From assembly GCA_002688035.1 (NCBI GenBank), contig NZBU01000002.1, positions 2,122 through 66,121 of the forward strand: a DNA stretch of 64,000 nucleotides. Direction: 5' to 3'. Positions 60,100 to 64,000 of this stretch are shown here, in pieces. The notes beneath the pieces are model-generated. The model was not told the origin of the DNA, searched no databases, and saw only the letters and a list, made by a program, of their open reading frames with translations. The translations under genes and the position numbers were made by a program. Positions within the stretch are counted from its first letter, which is position 1; every line of letters begins with the position of its first letter. The stretch comes from Candidatus Iainarchaeum sp. GTDB lineage: Archaea > Iainarchaeota > Iainarchaeia > Iainarchaeales > GCA-2688035.

Positions 60100-61376
60100 C
60101 TTCCCACTCCTTTGTAGTATATTTTTTGTTTTTCAATTCCTTCTTTATCGAGGACATTTCTAGTATCAATCACGGCCTTGATTCCCCTGCTTTTGATAAA
60201 AGAAGGAGAGAGGGTTTCAACAAGTTCTTTATGGTGCGTTGTCAAAACCAAGATATCTGAATCTTTTAAAGCCTCTTCAAGTGTTTTTGAATTGCTTTCA
60301 TTTAGTATAAATGGGTCAAAGGATTTTGCTTTGATCTTTTTCTCTTCAAGAATTGAAATGATTTTAGTTGCAGAGCTCTCCCTTAAATCATCAACCTCTG
60401 GTTTGTATGCAAGGCCAATTATTGAGACAGTTGCCTGCTCTTCTCCAACACCAATTTCTTTTAACGCTCCTTCGACAAGCGAAACAATGTGCGCGGGCAT
60501 GCTCTCGTTTATCTCCCTTGCAAGTGCTAGGAAGCTGTGCTGGAAACCGCTTTGCCTTGCGCGCTCAATCAAATAATATGGGTCTTGTGCAATGCAGTGC
60601 CCTCCAACTCCTGGCCCGGGGTAAAAAGGCATGTATCCAAATGGTTTGGTTGATGCTCCCTTAATCACTTCAACCAAGTCAATTCCCATTTTGTCAAAAC
60701 TCTTTGCAAGTTCATTTACAAATGCAATGTTCACATCCCTAAAAGTGTTCTCAACCACCTTTACTGCCTCAGCAGCCTTAACATCTTTCAAAACGGTTAT
60801 TGGTGCTGCTATAATCGAACTATAGAATTTTTTCGCTTGCTCGGCTCCCTTGGGAGAAATGCATGCGAGAACCCTTGGAATCTTTTCCAACGTAAACTTT
60901 GTGTTCCCGGGATCAATTCTCTCAGGGCAGTGCCCTAGGAAAAAATCTTCTCCTGCCTTGAGCCCGCTTTTTTCTAAAAGTGGTTTTACAATTGTTTCAA
61001 CGGTCCCAGGGTAAACGGTTGACTCTATAATCACAAGTTGCCCTTTTCGCAGTATTTCTGAGAGTTCTGCTACCGCAGCTTCTACAAAAGAAAGATCAGG
61101 CTTATCATTTTTTGCAGGAGTTGGAACACAAACAAGAATTATTTCCGCTTTCCCTACTTTGGCCAAGTCGTCTGTTGCGAAAATCTTTCCTTCCAATGCC
61201 TTAACTTCTTTCTCGAGGAAATCATTTTTTATCGGACTTTTTCCGGAATTAACCTGCTCAATCTTTGCAGTGCTCTTCTCAAAGCCAATTACTTTGTGAC
61301 CTTTTCTAGCGCATAGACATGCTAGGGGTAAACCCACATAGCCCAGTCCTACTATTGTAACCGTTTTCTTTTCCAT
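60096..61376 (-). CDS. UDP-sugar 6-dehydrogenase (WbpA/WecC type)
   Basis: A 426-residue NAD enzyme oxidising C6 of a UDP-HexNAc to the uronate. VGLGYVGLPLACLCARKG is the NAD site, CVPTPAKNDKPDLSFVEAAV, STVYPGTVETIV and GHCPERIDPGN follow, and PFYPGPGVGGHCIAQDPYYL carries the catalytic Cys. ISIIGLAYKPEVDDLRES and the closing TTHHKEL complete the C-terminal domain. The call between UDP-GlcNAc and UDP-ManNAc dehydrogenase is open; wecB at 27.8 kb would supply UDP-ManNAc. ATG 61376 is preferred over ATG 61400, since homologues start at this point. Confidence 0.92.
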   Translation of the reverse strand: MEKKTVTIVGLGYVGLPLACLCARKGHKVIGFEKSTAKIEQVNSGKSPIKNDFLEKEVKALEGKIFATDDLAKVGKAEIILVCVPTPAKNDKPDLSFVEAAVAELSEILRKGQLVIIESTVYPGTVETIVKPLLEKSGLKAGEDFFLGHCPERIDPGNTKFTLEKIPRVLACISPKGAEQAKKFYSSIIAAPITVLKDVKAAEAVKVVENTFRDVNIAFVNELAKSFDKMGIDLVEVIKGASTKPFGYMPFYPGPGVGGHCIAQDPYYLIERARQSGFQHSFLALAREINESMPAHIVSLVEGALKEIGVGEEQATVSIIGLAYKPEVDDLRESSATKIISILEEKKIKAKSFDPFILNESNSKTLEEALKDSDILVLTTHHKELVETLSPSFIKSRGIKAVIDTRNVLDKEGIEKQKIYYKGVGR

Positions 61377-61401
61377 ATAAATCACATCAATAAAAAACAT
61401 T

Positions 61402-62736
61402 TTAAACGAGTGAAATCGCCCTCACAATGCTTATTTTTCCAATTAGCCTTGCTGGCAACTCAAGCAGTCTTCCATCTGCAAGCCAGAATGCTATAAGACT
61501 CTGCAAGTTAAATGGATCAGCCAACTGTGGCGTTGAGGCAATGAAAAGCACGAAAAGCAATAAGGTGTAAGCCGATAGCACTATGAGTGGCACCTTTAGT
61601 TTTGGTTTTTGTTTAAGCAGTTGTGCTATTCCAAGAACAATCAATGGGAAAAGGATAATGACAAACCTGTTTCCAAAACTCCATCCTGAGTGCCACGCAG
61701 TCCATGCACTGTATACCCAGAAATTCAATCCAACAAAGGAAAGTAAAAGCCATTTTTTCTCATTTGAGAAAAACCATAGGCCTGCGATTCCCACGAGAAC
61801 CAATGGAGCCCACCACAAGACTCCATGACTCAAATCAAAGAGAACCTCGACAATATGAACCGGCAAAAAAGAATCAAACACGGCTGGATTATTGGCTGCA
61901 GTGGTATTAAATCCTGCCAAAAAAGGACTTCCAAACTGCACAGTGAAATAAAGCATCATTAGAATCACAAATGGTATGAATGACCCTAGGAAAATTGCAG
62001 CGTTCTTGTATTGTTTCTTGAATAAATAAAATAGAACCATGGGCAGCGCAAAAATTCCGGCAGTATAACGCGTAATTGTAAGCAATCCAAGAATAATGCC
62101 CTCCTTTTTTGCGCTAGGACTTTTCAAGATAGTATAAATAAACCAAGTCATTAGGCCCACTTCAAATGCATGACTATAAGCAATGTCTGCAGAAGCATAC
62201 CAAAGTAGTGGTGTTCCAAAAAAAGCAAGAAGAACTGCTAAAGAAGCATTTTTCCCAAAATATTCTCTAACAAACTTTACCAACAGAACTAGTCCACCTA
62301 AAACAAATAATAGGGCTGTGAGAGTAAACCCAAGTTGATTGACTAAGGGAGCGCCTCTTTCATTGACAAAGAAGTCATCAGCAATACGAAGCAGGGGGAC
62401 CTCTGCTAATCCAAGGGAAACTATGTATAAAGGTAAAGAAAATAATGCAGACCCTGGTGCATAGTGTGTAACATATTTTTTTGTCACTTCGTTGAATCGC
62501 ACAAAATTTGGAGTGGCCTCAGGTTCCCCAGGACTAGCGATAGCATTGAAGCGAATTTGATTCTCAAGATTTGGAGGAAAAGTGTGATCTTTTCCAATTG
62601 ATTCTAGCAAAGCATAGTAACCAAATCCATCCCCTGAAACAACCGGTGAGAAGAATAAGAATATGAATAGTACAATGGAACTGATTACTGCAAGCTCTTG
62701 TTTTGAGTATTGTTTGAAGTTCAAGTAGTCACCCAA
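61402..62736 (-). CDS. Multi-span GT-C membrane glycosyltransferase-like protein
   Basis: A 444-residue protein with about ten membrane spans. After the first helix, SGDGFGYYALLESIG holds an acidic loop near the membrane as in GT-C (GT39/GT83) enzymes. ATPNFVRFNEVTKKYVTHYAPG is a large outer loop. It likely uses a polyprenyl-P-sugar made by the upstream DPM1-like protein. TTG 62736 overlaps the GT2 stop; TTG 62724 after GGTGA is an alternative start. No exact family is recognised. Confidence 0.75.
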   Translation of the reverse strand: MGDYLNFKQYSKQELAVISSIVLFIFLFFSPVVSGDGFGYYALLESIGKDHTFPPNLENQIRFNAIASPGEPEATPNFVRFNEVTKKYVTHYAPGSALFSLPLYIVSLGLAEVPLLRIADDFFVNERGAPLVNQLGFTLTALLFVLGGLVLLVKFVREYFGKNASLAVLLAFFGTPLLWYASADIAYSHAFEVGLMTWFIYTILKSPSAKKEGIILGLLTITRYTAGIFALPMVLFYLFKKQYKNAAIFLGSFIPFVILMMLYFTVQFGSPFLAGFNTTAANNPAVFDSFLPVHIVEVLFDLSHGVLWWAPLVLVGIAGLWFFSNEKKWLLLSFVGLNFWVYSAWTAWHSGWSFGNRFVIILFPLIVLGIAQLLKQKPKLKVPLIVLSAYTLLLFVLFIASTPQLADPFNLQSLIAFWLADGRLLELPARLIGKISIVRAISLV

Positions 62737-63415
62737 AAATCTTTATTCTCAGTAGCACAAACGCGGCTTTTATTCCGTCGCTTACTCCAATCTTCTTCTC
62801 TTCTTTTTCTCTTGCATCGTATGAGATTGGCAGTTCTAGTATTTGGTGCCCTGCTTTCATGAACTTGGCTGTAAGTTCAGGCTCAATATCAAAACCATTT
62901 GCGCTCAAAGAGATTTTGTCTAGCGCGCCCTTTGTAAAAACCTTTTGACAAGTTTCCATATCAGTTATCTCCTGCCCAAACAGTAGCGAGGTTAGAACTG
63001 AAAGGAATTTGTTTCCAAAGTAGAATGTGAAAGTCATTTTCTTTGGCTTTCCCTTAAATCGCGAGCCAAATACCACGTTGTGCCCGCTCAAAATTTCTTT
63101 CAAAAGAAGAGAGATATTGGTTGGATCATATTCCAAGTCTGCGTCCTGTATTGCTATTACGCTTCCCTTTGCTTCTTTGAAACCTTGGCGTAGAGCAAAA
63201 CCTTTACCCCTATTCTCTGCGTAAGAAACCAGTTTGATTCCCTTAACTTTTTTGAGGATTCCAAGTGTGTTGTCCCTACTCCCGTCGTTAACTATGATGA
63301 TTTCTTTTTCAAAACCGTGTTCTGCAAAGCTCGCTTGCTTCAGCTCTTCAAGTGCCTGTGCAATCCTAGACTCCTCGTTGTATGCAGGCACAATTATTGA
63401 AACAAGTTTTTCCAT
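62729..63415 (-). CDS. Dolichol-phosphate mannose synthase-like GT2
   Basis: A 228-residue enzyme with no membrane tail. SIIVPAYNEESRIAQALEEL, IIVNDGSRDNTLGIL, IAIQDADLEYDP (D-x-D) and GSRFKGKP mark the DPM1/AglD branch, and TDMETCQKVFTKGALDKI is the acceptor side. It makes a polyprenyl-P-hexose on the inner face. The PF03706 membrane protein precedes it directly; in Haloferax AglD the two are one chain. ATG 63415 is preferred to GTG 63424. Confidence 0.88.
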   Translation of the reverse strand: MEKLVSIIVPAYNEESRIAQALEELKQASFAEHGFEKEIIIVNDGSRDNTLGILKKVKGIKLVSYAENRGKGFALRQGFKEAKGSVIAIQDADLEYDPTNISLLLKEILSGHNVVFGSRFKGKPKKMTFTFYFGNKFLSVLTSLLFGQEITDMETCQKVFTKGALDKISLSANGFDIEPELTAKFMKAGHQILELPISYDAREKEEKKIGVSDGIKAAFVLLRIKIFG

Positions 63416-63424
63416 GGGTCTCAC

Positions 63425-64000
63425 TCAGATAGGTTTTTTCATTGAATTGAACAACAAGAAGCCTATTGCTGCTTGTATAATATTGAATAACAATACTGTT
63501 AAAGAGAATGAAGTGGCTGCTGCTGCTCCCACCCCTAGGAAGCTTAGCATTAGTATTGCGGCTGCTTCTCTTGCACCTAGTCCGCCAAAGGATATTGGTA
63601 GTGCTTCCACTAAAAGAATTATTGGCAGAACTAGGATGAAGGAGGCGAAAGAAATGTTGATTGAAAGCGCTATCGCCAGTAAATAAAATTGTCCAAACAC
63701 TATAAGCCAGGAGATTGCAGTGAGCAATCCTGCTGAGAATGAAACTTTTTTATGCACTGAGTAGGAGAAAACCGCTTCGTAAAAGTCGTTGAACCCTTCT
63801 TTCAAACTTGCTTTGAACTTTTCTGGTGCAAAGAAGTTGAAGAATGGCCTGATAACAATTCTAACAAGGCTCTTGTTTAGCATCACGAGGATTACGACAA
63901 CGAAGATTGCGAAGAATGCGACCAGGGAAACAAATATGGTGTTTGTAATTCCTGCCGGCAACCCCAGCATGACTACTCCCATGAATGCAAACGCAAACAA
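63425..64000 (-). CDS. PF03706 (UPF0104/AglD2-like) membrane protein, partial
   Basis: The gene enters from the right edge, so the N terminus is missing; 191 residues are visible with about five membrane spans. LLVEALPISFGGLGAREAAAILMLSF is the most conserved part of the family: the P-x-x-x-GG-x-G-x-R-E block. Such proteins occur as lysyl-phosphatidylglycerol synthase domains and as the C-terminal half of archaeal AglD. Linked to the adjacent GT2, it probably helps flip or hand over polyprenyl-P-sugar. Its stop touches the GTG ahead of the GT2 start. Confidence 0.85.
   Translation of the reverse strand: MFAFAFMGVVMLGLPAGITNTIFVSLVAFFAIFVVVILVMLNKSLVRIVIRPFFNFFAPEKFKASLKEGFNDFYEAVFSYSVHKKVSFSAGLLTAISWLIVFGQFYLLAIALSINISFASFILVLPIILLVEALPISFGGLGAREAAAILMLSFLGVGAAAATSFSLTVLLFNIIQAAIGFLLFNSMKKPI

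Noticed and set aside
1..64000. CRISPR arrays, insertion sequences or phage genes
   Set aside because: No regularly spaced direct repeats, no transposase or integrase motifs and no terminal inverted repeats were seen on reading through both strands.

Overview
The window is archaeal. It holds an STT3/AglB oligosaccharyltransferase, an Alg7-type GlcNAc-1-phosphate transferase, polyprenyl-phosphate sugar synthases, many promoters with a TATA box 22-30 bases upstream of the start codon (leaderless transcripts), and frequent GTG/TTG starts with GGTGA/GGAGG-type ribosome sites. Low GC, very tight packing (4-base ATGA/GTGA/TTGA overlaps) and many small divergent units suggest an uncultivated archaeon, possibly of the DPANN group. 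The lineage cannot be fixed from this window. No rRNA, tRNA, insertion sequence or CRISPR array is visible, and no gene-free gap exceeds about 160 bases.

Nearly the whole 64 kb is one surface-glycan (N-glycan and polysaccharide) island. Left edge: an NrdD-like anaerobic ribonucleotide reductase (partial) and a hexapeptide acetyltransferase. 1.6-5.7 kb: a eukaryote-like N-glycosylation core, Stt3-Alg7-Alg14-Alg13. 5.7-21.4 kb: glycosyltransferases (GT2, GT4) mixed with nucleotide-sugar enzymes (CDP-paratose-epimerase-like, zinc-ribbon 4-epimerase, CDP-glucose-dehydratase-like, RmlB, RmlA), a methyltransferase and cobalamin-type radical SAM proteins. 23-31.7 kb: a seven-gene operon with a phosphodiesterase, NodB-like deacetylase, GT2, FemAB/GNAT-like protein, WecB, GT4 and a large GT-B transferase. 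31.8-37.3 kb: a nonulosonic (pseudaminic-type) acid pathway PseB-PseC-PseI-PseF-PseG whose last gene is a formyltransferase where PseH would be expected. 37.3-38.6 kb: a small membrane protein and a Fic protein. 38.6-48 kb: two Wzx-type flippases, a multi-membrane-span glycosyltransferase, a dolichol-phosphate sugar synthase, a split TraB-like gene, another radical SAM protein and a phosphodiesterase. 48-52.4 kb: a sulfatase-fold protein with a Thr nucleophile, an RHH regulator, CysD, CysN and a small phosphatase-fold protein. 52.5-57.5 kb: two radical SAM proteins, a GT4 and a Gfo/Idh/MocA dehydrogenase. 57.6-64 kb (minus strand): a lipid-linked sugar and uronic-acid unit (PF03706 membrane protein, DPM1-like GT2, membrane GT, UDP-sugar 6-dehydrogenase, ATP-grasp, SDR, HAD).

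Inferred scheme: nucleotide sugars are made in the cytoplasm and assembled on a polyprenyl phosphate by Alg7/Alg13-14 and the GT2/GT4 enzymes. They are flipped by the Wzx proteins, extended outside by GT-C enzymes using lipid-phosphate sugars, and transferred to protein by AglB. Seven radical SAM/B12 proteins, four alkaline-phosphatase-fold enzymes, a formyltransferase and an APS-making pair suggest heavy decoration (C-alkylation, phosphodiester, formyl, perhaps sulfate).

Two results stand out. A recurrent promoter element, WTTGYACCA, lies just upstream of TATA boxes at most of the operon heads and could mark a glycan regulon. Seven cobalamin-type radical SAM genes, three of them close paralogues, are interspersed through the island.
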